From Lewinella sp039816955 (GTDB lineage: Bacteria > Bacteroidota > Bacteroidia > Chitinophagales > Saprospiraceae), in the NCBI GenBank assembly GCA_039816955.1, contig JBCBWU010000008.1, positions 1-64,000 on the forward strand: 64,000 nt of DNA. The letters run 5' to 3'. This document shows positions 42,087 through 51,297 of the stretch, piece by piece. The position numbers and the translations under genes are program-made. How positions within the stretch are numbered: position 1 is the stretch's first letter; every line of letters begins with the position of its first letter. Below the pieces are notes generated by a model, which had not been told where the DNA came from, ran no database searches, and saw only the letters and a program-made list of their open reading frames with translations.

Positions 42087-43139
42087 TTAAAAAATCGGGC
42101 AAGACTTGAATTCTTCGGGTGGCTTAGGTTGCAAGATGTAATAATGCAAAGCCAACTCTAAACCGCCACGGCCGTTTGTAGCGGTTTGGAAAGCCGAAGT
42201 ATTGATATCATAACTGAGGCCAAAGCGCCACTGTCCGTAGAGCGCCTCCAGCTGCGGAATAATAGCATCTCCAAAGCGGTACGCTATTCCTGCACCCAGC
42301 GCCAGGTCCTCATTTTTATATGCTAAATGATAGCGCCCACCAAGCCCTACCAGGATTTCCTGATAGCTCCCTTGCCGATAAAAGTGATGAACACCTGTAG
42401 CATCCCAATCATCATTCACCTCTACGACGGCATTCGCATGAAAACGCGCCCAAATAGGTATTTCCACGTCACTTGCCTGGTAGAAACTAACGGTTGGGCT
42501 ATTCAAATGGGAAGCTGCAAGTCCACCTTGCAATTGCGTGCGATTGCGCGGATTTCGATACACCACAGCTAGCCCAGCACTTAAAGAGGTCAAGTTGCTC
42601 GTTTGTCGGGCAAATTGTTCTGCACTTACTTGCCCCGGATCGAATAGTTCACCATTGTATTGGTCGCCGAACTCCAGTTGGTCTGGTAAGAAAGCCCGTT
42701 GGCCAACGTCAATACCAAAACCAGCCCGTAGGTCAATGCCCTCTTCCAGCGGCACGCCATAGGAAACCCGCAAGCCAGCTTGTGTCCAGGATAACTTGCT
42801 ATCACCAGCTTGATCGTACAGAAAAGAACCACCTACACCAAGTTGACCCAGTGGCAATTTAAGCTGGTGCAAACGCTGATCATAAAATGCCCCGAAGGTT
42901 CGATAACTCACCGGCACACTCGACCACTGCTCTTTCCATTGCCCCCCAACCCGCACATCCCATTCAGAAGCTGCAGTCAGTGCGGGGTTCAATTGAATAG
43001 GCGACATGGGTGACTGGGAGAAGTGCGGATCTTGAGCCTGAATAGTATTAGACAGTAGGCAAACTACTAGAAATAGTAGGCCGCGCACCGAAAATATGCT
43101 TGGTGCAAATTGCACAACCGTATGTAGAGCCCGCTTCAT
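42087..43139 (-). CDS. PorP/SprF family T9SS outer-membrane protein
   Basis: 350 residues with a signal peptide (FLVVCLLSNTIQAQ) then DPHFSQSPMSPIQLNPALTA, the signature of the PorP/SprF family. A barrel-type alternating strand pattern follows with KEQWSSVPVSYRTFGAFYDQ and GVGGSFLYDQAGDSKLS. These proteins are outer-membrane components linked to gliding and surface adhesin export. The PorE-like gene follows by 33 bp. Many genomes hold several such pairs, each perhaps matched to particular adhesins. Confidence 0.92.
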   Translation of the reverse strand: MKRALHTVVQFAPSIFSVRGLLFLVVCLLSNTIQAQDPHFSQSPMSPIQLNPALTAASEWDVRVGGQWKEQWSSVPVSYRTFGAFYDQRLHQLKLPLGQLGVGGSFLYDQAGDSKLSWTQAGLRVSYGVPLEEGIDLRAGFGIDVGQRAFLPDQLEFGDQYNGELFDPGQVSAEQFARQTSNLTSLSAGLAVVYRNPRNRTQLQGGLAASHLNSPTVSFYQASDVEIPIWARFHANAVVEVNDDWDATGVHHFYRQGSYQEILVGLGGRYHLAYKNEDLALGAGIAYRFGDAIIPQLEALYGQWRFGLSYDINTSAFQTATNGRGGLELALHYYILQPKPPEEFKSCPIF

Positions 43140-43283
43140 TAAGGTAAAGTAGCGGTTTTCCCAGACTTACCAAAATGCTAGCGATAATTAGATTAGAATC
43201 GGAATTAGGGTTAGCATGCAGACGATCCGACTACGCCAAGGCTCTGTCGGGCAGGGAATCAAATTGAATGCAAAATCTTAGCA

Positions 43284-43568
43284 CTACTTTGCGGGTAAAC
43301 GGAAGCCTTCGGTCAACAGATCACCGTATTGATCGAAGTTATCTTTCATGAAACGGGTAATGAAGGGGCAATAAGGTTTGATCTTAAGGTCCCGCTCACG
43401 GGCATAGTTTATGGCGTAGGTGGCCAGTGCATCACCAATGCCTTGCCCACCAATCGCTTTAGGGACTACCGTATGGGGGTAGACAACTTAGCCACTCCGT
43501 GGAATGTATTGAGCGAAAGCCAATTCATGTATTTGCGATTTTGCCTGAGAAACAATCTGAAGCCTCAC
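43284..43568 (-). pseudogene. GNAT acetyltransferase gene interrupted by an in-frame stop
   Basis: The minus strand reads from GTG at 43568 through 26 codons ending LAFAQYIPRSG, meets TAA at 43490-43488, then continues in the same frame with VVYPHTVVPKAIGGQGIG and YARERDLKIKPYCPF to the stop at 43284. Together these make a complete ~94-residue YjdJ-type N-acetyltransferase with its acetyl-CoA loop GGQGIG. The stop sits where a Lys or similar is expected (AAA to TAA). The GTG start overlaps the tilS stop as GTGA, which confirms it as the coupled downstream gene. A sequencing error is possible. Confidence 0.78.
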
Positions 43569-44902
43569 TTAGTTGGTAGAACCTGGAAACGAAATACTGT
43601 ACTGGTATCCGATTGAAGTTTAAAACGGTCGTCTAAACGGTGGCCAACAATCCAGATAATTTGTCCATTACCATTAACGAGAAGCGGAACTTGCTGCCGT
43701 TTAAATTGGTTGATTTTATTGTTGACGAAGAAGTCTTGTAGCTTTTGTTTTTTCCCGTTCATACCTAACGGACAAAAAGTATCGCCGGCCTGCCAATAAC
43801 GTACTTGCAAAGGCCATTGTAAAGCTTCCGCAGCAATCAAGGCTTCCGTTGATGGAGTGGAATACGCAGCAGGCACTGCTTCTACAGCACATTTAAGCTG
43901 TTGATCAGCGAAGCGTAATATTGCTTCGTGTTGCGGCCAAGTCTTAATTTCTTGGGAAGTGGAGGGCATTTGCTTGAGGCGAATACTTGCCTCCGAATGC
44001 TGCACTAACAGTTCATGCGTGGGAGAAGCTAACACGCTTCCGGCAGTAGCCTCCAAGACTTGACGTGCTTGCTCTTTATTAAAACCAAAATCAGTTAATA
44101 AGTCTACCACAATTACTTGCGCTGCCGCATGGTCACGAATGGTGCTTGTTTGCAAAGACCATGATCCGTTCTCTTCTTGTTTCAGCAGGGTCGTTCGGTA
44201 CTGATCTAACAACTCCTGCAGCAAAATACCTTGTTGTTCCAGCAGCGAAAAATTCTGCCGAGCAATCTGCGCTATGCGTGGTGCCCATTGGTAGAATGTG
44301 GGCAAGATATGATGGCGCAAACCATTGCGATGATATTTGTCTGTAGCATTGCTACTATCTTCCCGGTAGGGAATAGCTTCTTTTTCTTGATAAGCCCGGA
44401 TACTTTTTCGGTTGACCTCCAGGAGTGGGCGCCGGATAAAATCGCGTTTAGCTCGTAAACTGCTCAAACCACGCAGTCCCGCACCACGGGCAAAATTCAG
44501 AAAAAAGGTCTCAATTCGGTCATCCAGATGATGTGCGGTTAGGATATAATCAAAATCATGTTGTACTCGTAGGTTTTCAAATTCAGCATAACGTAGGTTC
44601 CTAGCTGTTTCCTGCGCCGATTCTCCTCCATAAGCAAGAAAATCCCTAACCGTAAACTGCCGAATAAAGCAGGTAGCATCGGATTTTTCAGCTTCCGAGC
44701 GAACGAACGCTTCGTCTCCCTCAGACTCCTCACCACGTAGCCGGAAATTGCAATGAGAAACAGCTACGGAATATCCCAGCTCTCGCAAAACGTGCCACAA
44801 TACCATGCTATCCATGCCCCCACTCACACCAAGCAAAAGGCGATCATCCGGAGTAAAGAGTTGCTCTAGTTGGATAAAATCAGCTACTTGATTGGAAAAC
44901 AT
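43565..44902 (-). CDS. tilS: tRNA(Ile)-lysidine synthase
   Basis: 445 residues. The N-terminal ATP pyrophosphatase has the PP-loop LLGVSGGMDSMVLWHVL and HCNFRLRGEESEGDEAFV, and ILTAHHLDDRIETFFLNF. The C-terminal region contains WQAGDTFCPLGMNGKKQKL and the substrate-binding RRQQV-like KRQQVPLLVNGNGQIIWI, here KRQQVPLLVNG. The enzyme converts C34 of tRNA-Ile(CAU) to lysidine and is essential. It is 8 bp downstream of aspartate kinase and overlaps the interrupted GNAT gene by 3 bp. Confidence 0.96.
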   Translation of the reverse strand: MFSNQVADFIQLEQLFTPDDRLLLGVSGGMDSMVLWHVLRELGYSVAVSHCNFRLRGEESEGDEAFVRSEAEKSDATCFIRQFTVRDFLAYGGESAQETARNLRYAEFENLRVQHDFDYILTAHHLDDRIETFFLNFARGAGLRGLSSLRAKRDFIRRPLLEVNRKSIRAYQEKEAIPYREDSSNATDKYHRNGLRHHILPTFYQWAPRIAQIARQNFSLLEQQGILLQELLDQYRTTLLKQEENGSWSLQTSTIRDHAAAQVIVVDLLTDFGFNKEQARQVLEATAGSVLASPTHELLVQHSEASIRLKQMPSTSQEIKTWPQHEAILRFADQQLKCAVEAVPAAYSTPSTEALIAAEALQWPLQVRYWQAGDTFCPLGMNGKKQKLQDFFVNNKINQFKRQQVPLLVNGNGQIIWIVGHRLDDRFKLQSDTSTVFRFQVLPTK

Positions 44903-44910
44903 GGTATAAT

Positions 44911-46212
44911 TTAATCGTTTTTCCGCTTGATCACGGGTAATTGCTGGACCACCATCAGCAGCGTTTGCGGTAGCCGCTCCTCCACCAACACCATTCTACC
45001 CCGTTTCAGGCTTTCCAACGTCAGATCATCATAGTGGCGAATGGTGATGGTCTCCAAGTTACGCTTAATCACCACCTTGAAGTCTTTTTCCAGCGCTTCC
45101 GCGAAGCGATCTACTTTGTCGTCGATGTCGTTAAAGCAGACATTAAAGCTCAAGGCGGTATTTTGCATCATATTCACCTGCAAGCGCAGATCAGTGATGA
45201 TCTTGAACATCCGATTGATGTGGTGCTCTGCCACGAAGGAAAAGTCCCGCGCAGAGATCGTGCACAAAGCCTGGCCCTTCTCTACCGTCACCATCGGTGG
45301 ATATTTGTCTACCACCTCATCAGAAATCAGTGTACCGGCACCTTGTGGGTCGATAAAAGATTTCACGTACATCGGGATATTCTTATTCTGTAGTGGCTTG
45401 ATGGTTTTCTGGTGGATTACCTTAGCGCCGTAATACGTCATTTCAATGGCCTCACGGTACGACAAGCGATCCAACTTAGTTGCATTTTCGAACAGGCGCG
45501 GATCGGCCGTCAATACACCGGGAACATCCTTCCATATCGACATGGATTCGGCATCCAAGCAGTAGCTAAAGATGGCGGCAGTGTAGTCCGAACCTTCACG
45601 GCCAAGCGTAATCGTGAAGTTCTCCGTGGTACTCCCAATAAAGCCTTGCGTTAGTACAAATCCCCCTTGTTCCAACAAGGGCAAGGCCTGCTTTTTAGCT
45701 CGAGCTTCTGTTTCCTCCCATTGAACCCAACCTTCCCGGAAAATATCATCTGTGAGAATGACATCCCGAGCATCCAACCAGTGTGTTGGTAATTCAACGG
45801 TATTGAGGTAAGCGGCTAGAACGTGAGTAGACAGCAACTCACCGACAGAGACGATCTGATCGTAGATGTAATCGTAATTTTCGTGGGGCTCTTCTTCCAG
45901 TACCCACTCCACTGCCACGAGGGCATCATTGAGTTGATCATAAACCGGATGACGCTCTCCTACTAAGGCAAATGCAAGATCGAAATGGCGCTGGCGAATT
46001 TGCTGAAGCTTCTGCATTGCTTCTTCTGGACGGCCGTGTTGATGATGTTGCACTACCTCTTCCAGATCATTGGTGGTGCCACTCGTAGCTGATCCCACCA
46101 CTAAAACTTGTTTGCCTGCGTAATCCTTCAAGATTTTGGCCACATTTTTCATCGCTTCTGCATCCCGCAAAGAAGCTCCACCAAACTTGAATACCTTCAA
46201 CTTGTTTTTCAC
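44911..46212 (-). CDS. Aspartate kinase
   Basis: 433 residues starting with GTG at 46212 (KNKLKVFKFGGASLRDAEAM follows). The kinase domain has VFKFGGASL, FTITLGREGSDYTAAIF (the GRGGSD-type loop) and SIWKDVPGVLTADPRL. The last ~120 residues hold ACT-like regulatory folds (CTISARDFSFVAEHHI). It phosphorylates aspartate to start lysine, threonine and methionine synthesis. There is no fused homoserine dehydrogenase. A -7 box TATCTTTG lies at 46239-46246 on the minus strand. tilS follows by 8 bp. Confidence 0.94.
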   Translation of the reverse strand: MKNKLKVFKFGGASLRDAEAMKNVAKILKDYAGKQVLVVGSATSGTTNDLEEVVQHHQHGRPEEAMQKLQQIRQRHFDLAFALVGERHPVYDQLNDALVAVEWVLEEEPHENYDYIYDQIVSVGELLSTHVLAAYLNTVELPTHWLDARDVILTDDIFREGWVQWEETEARAKKQALPLLEQGGFVLTQGFIGSTTENFTITLGREGSDYTAAIFSYCLDAESMSIWKDVPGVLTADPRLFENATKLDRLSYREAIEMTYYGAKVIHQKTIKPLQNKNIPMYVKSFIDPQGAGTLISDEVVDKYPPMVTVEKGQALCTISARDFSFVAEHHINRMFKIITDLRLQVNMMQNTALSFNVCFNDIDDKVDRFAEALEKDFKVVIKRNLETITIRHYDDLTLESLKRGRMVLVEERLPQTLLMVVQQLPVIKRKND

Positions 46213-46463
46213 GTCTTCAGTTCCTTTTTAAAATGCCGCAAAGATACATCCTTTGCCGCTTTGAAATCCAGCTTAGTATCATCCCCAAAAGCTGAAACAA
46301 AAACACAGTAATGGAGTAGGATTGGACATTTTTTTAGAATAAAATTCCGCCAAGTAGGGTTTTTACAACATTTTCATATTTTTGCCAATCCCTAATCATT
46401 TCAGCTCCGACACAAAAACCGGTCAGGTCTATTTCGTTGCGGTGTTGAAGTAAACCAGATTTC

Positions 46464-46733
46464 ATGGACCAAACACTGCAAGCGGCCTTAGAGTTGCTGA
46501 TAGTTGGTATGACTACAGTAGCGCTGGTACTCGGCCTAGTCGTTCTCTCGGGACGCCTTCTCATTTCTGCAGTTAACCGTAGTGTTACCACGAAATCCAT
46601 CGACCGTTCAGGACCAAGCCGGTTAAGTAATCCGCAGGATCAGTTGGACCCGCAAATTGTGGCGGTTTTGACGGCCACCGTAGAACATGTTACGCAAGGT
46701 CAGGGAAGTATCAAAACCATCGAATCCACCTAA
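46464..46733 (+). CDS. oadG: Oxaloacetate decarboxylase gamma subunit
   Basis: 89 residues with one N-terminal membrane helix (LELLIVGMTTVALVLGLVVLSGR), a short linker and a C-terminal part (DPQIVAVLTATVEHVTQGQG) similar to OadG. The gamma subunit holds the alpha and beta subunits together. It lies 9 bp ahead of oadA, and a TATTTTTG -7 box at 46377-46384 gives a leader of ~73 nt. The assignment rests on context plus topology. Confidence 0.85.
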   Translation: MDQTLQAALELLIVGMTTVALVLGLVVLSGRLLISAVNRSVTTKSIDRSGPSRLSNPQDQLDPQIVAVLTATVEHVTQGQGSIKTIEST

Positions 46734-46742
46734 TAGACTTGT

Positions 46743-48614
46743 ATGACTAAAGAAATTCGCTTGTGTCTGGTGTACCGCGATATGTGGCAATCATCAGGCA
46801 AGTATATGCCCAGAGTTGATCAATTGGTACGCGTTGCCGAACCGATTGTGGAAATGGGTTGCTTTGCGCGCGTAGAAACCAATGGTGGAGGGTTTGAGCA
46901 AATCTGCCTGCTATACGGTGAAAATCCCAACAAGGCCGTTCGGGAGTGGACACAGGCTTTCAATGATGCCGGAATCCAAACTCAGATGTTAGAGCGGGGC
47001 CTGAACGGCATACGAATGAGCCCGGTGCCTGCGGATGTGCGCCAACTGATGTTTAAAGTCAAAAAGAAACAGGGTACCGATATTGCGCGTTCTTTTGACG
47101 GTCTAAACAATCCGCAAAACCTGGCGCTTTCGTTTCAGTACGCCAAGGAAGGTGGCATGGTGGCACAAGGGGCGCTATCAATTACCTTCTCTCCTGTTCA
47201 TACCGTCGATTATTACGTCGATTTGGCGGATAAATATATCGAACTGGGGGCCGAAGAAATTTGCATCAAAGACATGGCCGGCATTGGGCGTCCCGTTTCA
47301 ATTGGTAAGATGGTTAAGGGCATCAAAGACCGCCATCCCAATGTACTGGTACAATACCATGGGCACTCTACACCGGGCTTTTCGGTAGCCTCCTCCCTGG
47401 AAGCTGCAAGAGCAGGTGCAGATATTATTGATGTTGGCATGGAGCCACTGAGTTGGGGAACTGGTCATGCAGACCTACTCACGATTCACGCCATGTTGAA
47501 GGATGCTGGTTTTTCTGTTCCAGACATCAACACGGATGCTTACATGGCTGCTCGCAGTCTCTCGCAAGCGTTTATTGATGACTTCTTGGGCTACTATATC
47601 AATCCGCAAAATCGCTACATGAATAGCTTGCTGATTGGACCAGGCCTACCCGGAGGTATGATGGGAAGTCTAATGGCTGACTTAGAGCGAAACCTCCAGA
47701 GCCTCAATAAATGGCTCAATAAGAACAATAAGCCGGCAGTGACACAGGAAGATCTACTGCTGAAGCTATTCAACGAAGTAGAACACGCCTGGCCACGTTT
47801 GGGGTACCCACCGCTCGTTACACCCTTCAGTCAATACGTGAAGAATGTGGCGTTGATGAATGCCATCAATCTGGTGAAAGGTAAAAAGCGTTGGGCAATG
47901 ATCGACGAAAACACCTGGGGAATGATCCTTGGTCGATCGGGTCAACTACTGGGTGAATTGGGAGAGGAAATCACGACTATGGCCAAGGAGCAAGGACGTG
48001 AGTTCTACACTGGCAACCCACAAGACTTATACCCTAATGCATTGGAAGAATACCGCCAAAAAATGGCGGATAACAAATGGGACCTTGGTGAAGACGAGGA
48101 AGAACTCCTAGAGTACGCCATGCACCCTAGCCAGTACGAAGCCTACCGCTCTGGGCAAGCCAAAGAGCAGTTTAAGGCAGATCTAGCGAAACGCAAAGCA
48201 GCAAAAGAAGCGCCAGCACCAACCGCTACCGCCAGTGCTGCTCCGAGCCAACCAAAGGACTTGACGATAACCGTTGATGGAAAAGCCTATCGAGTAAGTA
48301 TCGACTACGGTAAAGCTTCAGGCGAAGCAAGGACAGCACCACAATCAGCGGCACCAGCACCCAACGTACAAGACAACGGCAACTTAGTCAGTATCAAAGC
48401 ACCCTTAGAAGGTAAGTTCTTACTTACTAAAGACAGCTCCGAACGCGGCATCCAGCTGGGGGATAAGTTAGCCGTAGGTGATACTGTAGCCTACATTGAA
48501 TCCATGAAAGTCATCAACGCCGTCACGGCTGATAAGGCCGGTGAAGTACTAGAGATCGTAGCCCGGCACGGCAGCGACATTGAAGAAGATGATGTCATTG
48601 TACGTTTGAAATAA
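46743..48614 (+). CDS. oadA: Oxaloacetate decarboxylase alpha subunit (biotin carboxyltransferase)
   Basis: 623 residues. The carboxyltransferase TIM barrel begins CLVYRDMWQSSGKYMPRVDQ, with EICIKDMAGIGRP and VQYHGHSTPGFSVAS, and the conserved LIGPGLPGGMMGSLMADLE. A Pro/Ala-rich linker leads to a biotinyl domain whose biotinylated residue is Lys589 in YIESMKVIN (ESMK instead of AMKM). It transfers CO2 from oxaloacetate to biotin. It closely follows the form usual in Bacteroides. oadG is 9 bp upstream and oadB 9 bp downstream. Confidence 0.95.
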   Translation: MTKEIRLCLVYRDMWQSSGKYMPRVDQLVRVAEPIVEMGCFARVETNGGGFEQICLLYGENPNKAVREWTQAFNDAGIQTQMLERGLNGIRMSPVPADVRQLMFKVKKKQGTDIARSFDGLNNPQNLALSFQYAKEGGMVAQGALSITFSPVHTVDYYVDLADKYIELGAEEICIKDMAGIGRPVSIGKMVKGIKDRHPNVLVQYHGHSTPGFSVASSLEAARAGADIIDVGMEPLSWGTGHADLLTIHAMLKDAGFSVPDINTDAYMAARSLSQAFIDDFLGYYINPQNRYMNSLLIGPGLPGGMMGSLMADLERNLQSLNKWLNKNNKPAVTQEDLLLKLFNEVEHAWPRLGYPPLVTPFSQYVKNVALMNAINLVKGKKRWAMIDENTWGMILGRSGQLLGELGEEITTMAKEQGREFYTGNPQDLYPNALEEYRQKMADNKWDLGEDEEELLEYAMHPSQYEAYRSGQAKEQFKADLAKRKAAKEAPAPTATASAAPSQPKDLTITVDGKAYRVSIDYGKASGEARTAPQSAAPAPNVQDNGNLVSIKAPLEGKFLLTKDSSERGIQLGDKLAVGDTVAYIESMKVINAVTADKAGEVLEIVARHGSDIEEDDVIVRLK

Positions 48615-48623
48615 GGCCAGGGT

Positions 48624-49832
48624 ATGGAGTTTTTGTCCAACTTACTAGAAATGACAGCGCTGGCGGAGTTAATCGCTGAGCCAGGTAAACTACTCATGCT
48701 TGGGTTAGCTATTCTGCTGCTCTACCTGGGCATTTTTCGTGGATATGAGCCGCTACTGTTGATTCCAATTGGCTTTGGCGTTTTATTAGCCAATATTCCA
48801 GGAGGAAATATGGCGGTCATGACCATTTCAGAAGACCCCGACATTAAAAAACTGGGACTGCTGGAATTGACCGAGAAGTACGGCATTATGAACCTGCTGT
48901 ACTACACGCTCATCAAAAGTGGATTGCTCCCACCACTAATTTTTATGGGAGTAGGTGCGATGACTGATTTCGGGCCCATGCTAAGAAATCTCAAATTGGC
49001 CTTTTTTGGAGCTGCTGCCCAGCTGGGGATTTTCACAGTCCTCATTGCTGCCATTCTCATCGGCTTTAGCCCTCAAGAGGCCGGTGCCTTAGGAATAATT
49101 GGCGGGGCGGATGGCCCTACGGCAATTTACACCAGCATTGTCTTAGCTCCTCACCTGCTTGGCCCAATAGCGATAGCGGCTTATAGCTACATGGCTCTGG
49201 TGCCCGTTATCATTCCATTGGTCGTACGATTTACCGTCCGTTCTGAGGAATTAAAGATCAATATGAAGGAGCAGGATCGACTGCATCCCAATCGCTACGA
49301 GATTAAGAATCTACGGCGGGTCAAGGTACTTTTTCCGATCGTACTAACGGTGCTGGTAGCATTAATTGTACCGACGGCCACTCCCCTACTTGGATTGCTG
49401 CTATTTGGTAATTTAATTAAGGAAGTAGGGTCTAGCACTAATCGCTTGTTTCAAGCCGCTTCGGAGACCATCATGAACGCCGCCACGATCTTCTTAGGGT
49501 TGACAATTGGTGCTACCATGACGTCATCTACCTTCCTAGATAGTGAAACTTTGCTAATTATCGGCGGTGGATTTTTGGCCTTTGCCATATCTATTTTTGG
49601 TGGTATTGCTGCAGTGAAAATCCATAACATGTTCGCTACCAAGAAAATCAATCCGCTGATCGGTGCTACTGGTCTCAGTGCAGTCCCCATGGCATCGCGG
49701 GTAGCCAACGAGATTGCGTTACAGCACGATCCACGCAATCACATCTTGCAGTATGCTATGGCGAGTAATATTGCGGGGGTTATTGGTTCGGCAGTTGCGG
49801 CTGGAGTGCTGATTGCTCAATTGGCAGGCTAG
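48624..49832 (+). CDS. oadB: Sodium-translocating oxaloacetate decarboxylase beta subunit
   Basis: 402 residues, about ten membrane helices. Conserved IPIGFGVLLANIPGGNMA, LPPLIFMGVGAMTDFGPML and GIIGGADGPTAIYTS mark the OadB family. GGADGPT carries the Asp needed for Na+ transport. The complex decarboxylates carboxybiotin and exports Na+. With NhaD (57967-59331) it indicates sodium-based energetics. Confidence 0.96.
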   Translation: MEFLSNLLEMTALAELIAEPGKLLMLGLAILLLYLGIFRGYEPLLLIPIGFGVLLANIPGGNMAVMTISEDPDIKKLGLLELTEKYGIMNLLYYTLIKSGLLPPLIFMGVGAMTDFGPMLRNLKLAFFGAAAQLGIFTVLIAAILIGFSPQEAGALGIIGGADGPTAIYTSIVLAPHLLGPIAIAAYSYMALVPVIIPLVVRFTVRSEELKINMKEQDRLHPNRYEIKNLRRVKVLFPIVLTVLVALIVPTATPLLGLLLFGNLIKEVGSSTNRLFQAASETIMNAATIFLGLTIGATMTSSTFLDSETLLIIGGGFLAFAISIFGGIAAVKIHNMFATKKINPLIGATGLSAVPMASRVANEIALQHDPRNHILQYAMASNIAGVIGSAVAAGVLIAQLAG

Positions 49833-49940
49833 CTACTGAATTTCAATATACATTTAGGCGGGCGCTTGTTTTCAAAAAAAGTGTACACAGGCATACTAAT
49901 CGCGCAGGGAATCGTTTCACCTGTTTGGGGCTCTAGGTGT

Positions 49941-50066
49941 TATACCGAAGCCGAAGTGGTTTGGGAATCCAAACCATCTTCGCTACGAGTATATACTCGC
50001 GTGAAGTCGTTTGGCGAGACCCACCCCGCAGGAGCAGCGCAGCTAAACCACTTCGTAAGCGGTATA
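49941..50066. repeat. Imperfect inverted-repeat element between oadB and the esterase remnant
   Basis: The 22-bp arms are 49941-49962 (TATACCGAAGCCGAAGTGGT plus TT) and 50045-50066. They match in 18 of 22 positions, including an unbroken CGAAGTGGTTT. Between them lie a hairpin TGGTTTGG-GAAT-CCAAACCA and a perfect 14-bp palindrome CGAGTATATACTCG (49986-49999). No ORF supports a protein here. It may be a MITE-like element or regulatory structure. Confidence 0.5.
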
Positions 50067-50111
50067 TTTACTTCACAATTCATTCCTTATTTTGCTAATA
50101 AAATCTCCACC

Positions 50112-50921
50112 ATGAAAGCTCCTCTGATTTTCCTTATCCTGTGCAGTGGAATATTCCCTCTCTATAGTCAAGACCTGGATGCTGTAAAGAAAGATAGCCT
50201 GCAGTCTGAAGTACTCAATGAAACAAGATCGTTTCAAGTATACCTGCCACCCTCTTACCACAAGTACAAGACTTCAAAGCACTATCCAGTCATTCTGGTT
50301 TTGGATGGGGAACGCCTGTTCGATGTGACCAGAAGCCAAGTCCATTTTTTATCCCAGACTGCAAAAATCCCCGAAGCCATTGTAGTTGGCATATCCAATA
50401 CCAACCGCACCCGTGACTTCACGCCTACCTCCACCACCATCGGATACACTGGGGAGCCAGACGAAGGACTGAATGAAAGTTACTTATCCGATTCCAACTT
50501 ACAAACGGTCATCTATGATGGAGACAGTCACGGGACGGTACCCTTGAGAAGCATTCTCGATGGTTTAGAGTTTATTTTTCGGGGATATTTCGTGGAAGGT
50601 ATGAAGTATCGTCCCACCGCAGAATTCATCCAAAGCTTTGCCGTCTTTGAACAGCAAATGGGTCATGACTTCCCACCTCTAGAAGAGCTCGTCAGCTGGC
50701 TGGGACTCAGGAAAACCAAGGAAGAATCTTATGAAGAAGGCTTACTCTTACTAGAAATGAACGCAGAGAATTATCCAGATTCCTGGCTCACGCTTTATCA
50801 CCTTGCCGCTACCTACGAAAAAATGGGAGAAGTCAAACAAGCAGAGCAATATTACCTAAAAGCGCAAGCTGTGGCCCCTGACAATCCGGACCTGATGGAA
50901 AAACTAAATAATAGAGAATAA
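50112..50921 (+). CDS. Esterase-family protein that has lost its catalytic core, with C-terminal TPR
   Basis: 269 residues from the ATG at 50112, which opens with a signal peptide (MKAPLIFLILCSGIFPLYSQ); earlier in-frame starts read through repeat DNA. The N-terminal half matches exported alpha/beta-hydrolase esterases: RSFQVYLPPSYHKYKTSKHY, PVILVLDGERLFD and VVGISNTNRTRDFTPT. The sequence then jumps to the C-terminal GDSHGTVPLRSILDGLEFIF and a TPR-like tail. About 100 residues that should hold the G-x-S-x-G nucleophile and acid are missing. The ORF is intact, so it may be a remnant or a non-enzymatic product. Confidence 0.7.
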   Translation: MKAPLIFLILCSGIFPLYSQDLDAVKKDSLQSEVLNETRSFQVYLPPSYHKYKTSKHYPVILVLDGERLFDVTRSQVHFLSQTAKIPEAIVVGISNTNRTRDFTPTSTTIGYTGEPDEGLNESYLSDSNLQTVIYDGDSHGTVPLRSILDGLEFIFRGYFVEGMKYRPTAEFIQSFAVFEQQMGHDFPPLEELVSWLGLRKTKEESYEEGLLLLEMNAENYPDSWLTLYHLAATYEKMGEVKQAEQYYLKAQAVAPDNPDLMEKLNNRE

Positions 50922-51039
50922 GCGTGATGCCTAAATTGGCAGCAAGGATGTCACATTCACATAAATCGGAACTTATACTATAGAGAAATCATGTCTTTAT
51001 CAATGTTGTCATCTGCCTGATGATTAAACGAGCTCCGTT

Positions 51040-51297
51040 ATGCAACTACAATCTAAAATCGGCACCCTGTATCGGCTTCATCAATTGATACGCCACCGGA
51101 TGACGGGCAATTCCCGACAATTGGCTAAACAGTTGCACGTATCCAAGTCGACCCTCTTTCGTTATCTGAATGAATTGAAATCCCTGGGCGCACCCATTGC
51201 TTTTTGCAATCAGGGACGGCATTACTATTACGAAACGGATTTTGAACTAAGGCTCTCCAGGCTAGCCTCATTCTCCCCGTTGGACTACCAGAAGTAG
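51040..51297 (+). CDS. Small winged-helix/HTH DNA-binding protein
   Basis: 85 residues, beginning MQLQSKIGTLYRLHQLIRHR. GNSRQLAKQLHVSKSTLFRY is a clear helix-turn-helix (HTH_11/DeoR-type), followed by a wing-like hairpin (GAPIAFCNQGRHYYYETDFE). No ligand-binding domain is attached. Such small proteins are common in Bacteroidota and their targets are unknown. Its stop overlaps that of the convergent methyltransferase by 30 bp. Confidence 0.8.
   Translation: MQLQSKIGTLYRLHQLIRHRMTGNSRQLAKQLHVSKSTLFRYLNELKSLGAPIAFCNQGRHYYYETDFELRLSRLASFSPLDYQK

Noticed and set aside
43329..43616. 95-codon plus-strand ORF
   Set aside because: It is antisense to the interrupted GNAT gene, whose opposite frame carries clear acetyltransferase motifs.
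49866..50111. 82-codon extension of the esterase-like gene
   Set aside because: It reads through an inverted-repeat element; the signal peptide starts at 50112.
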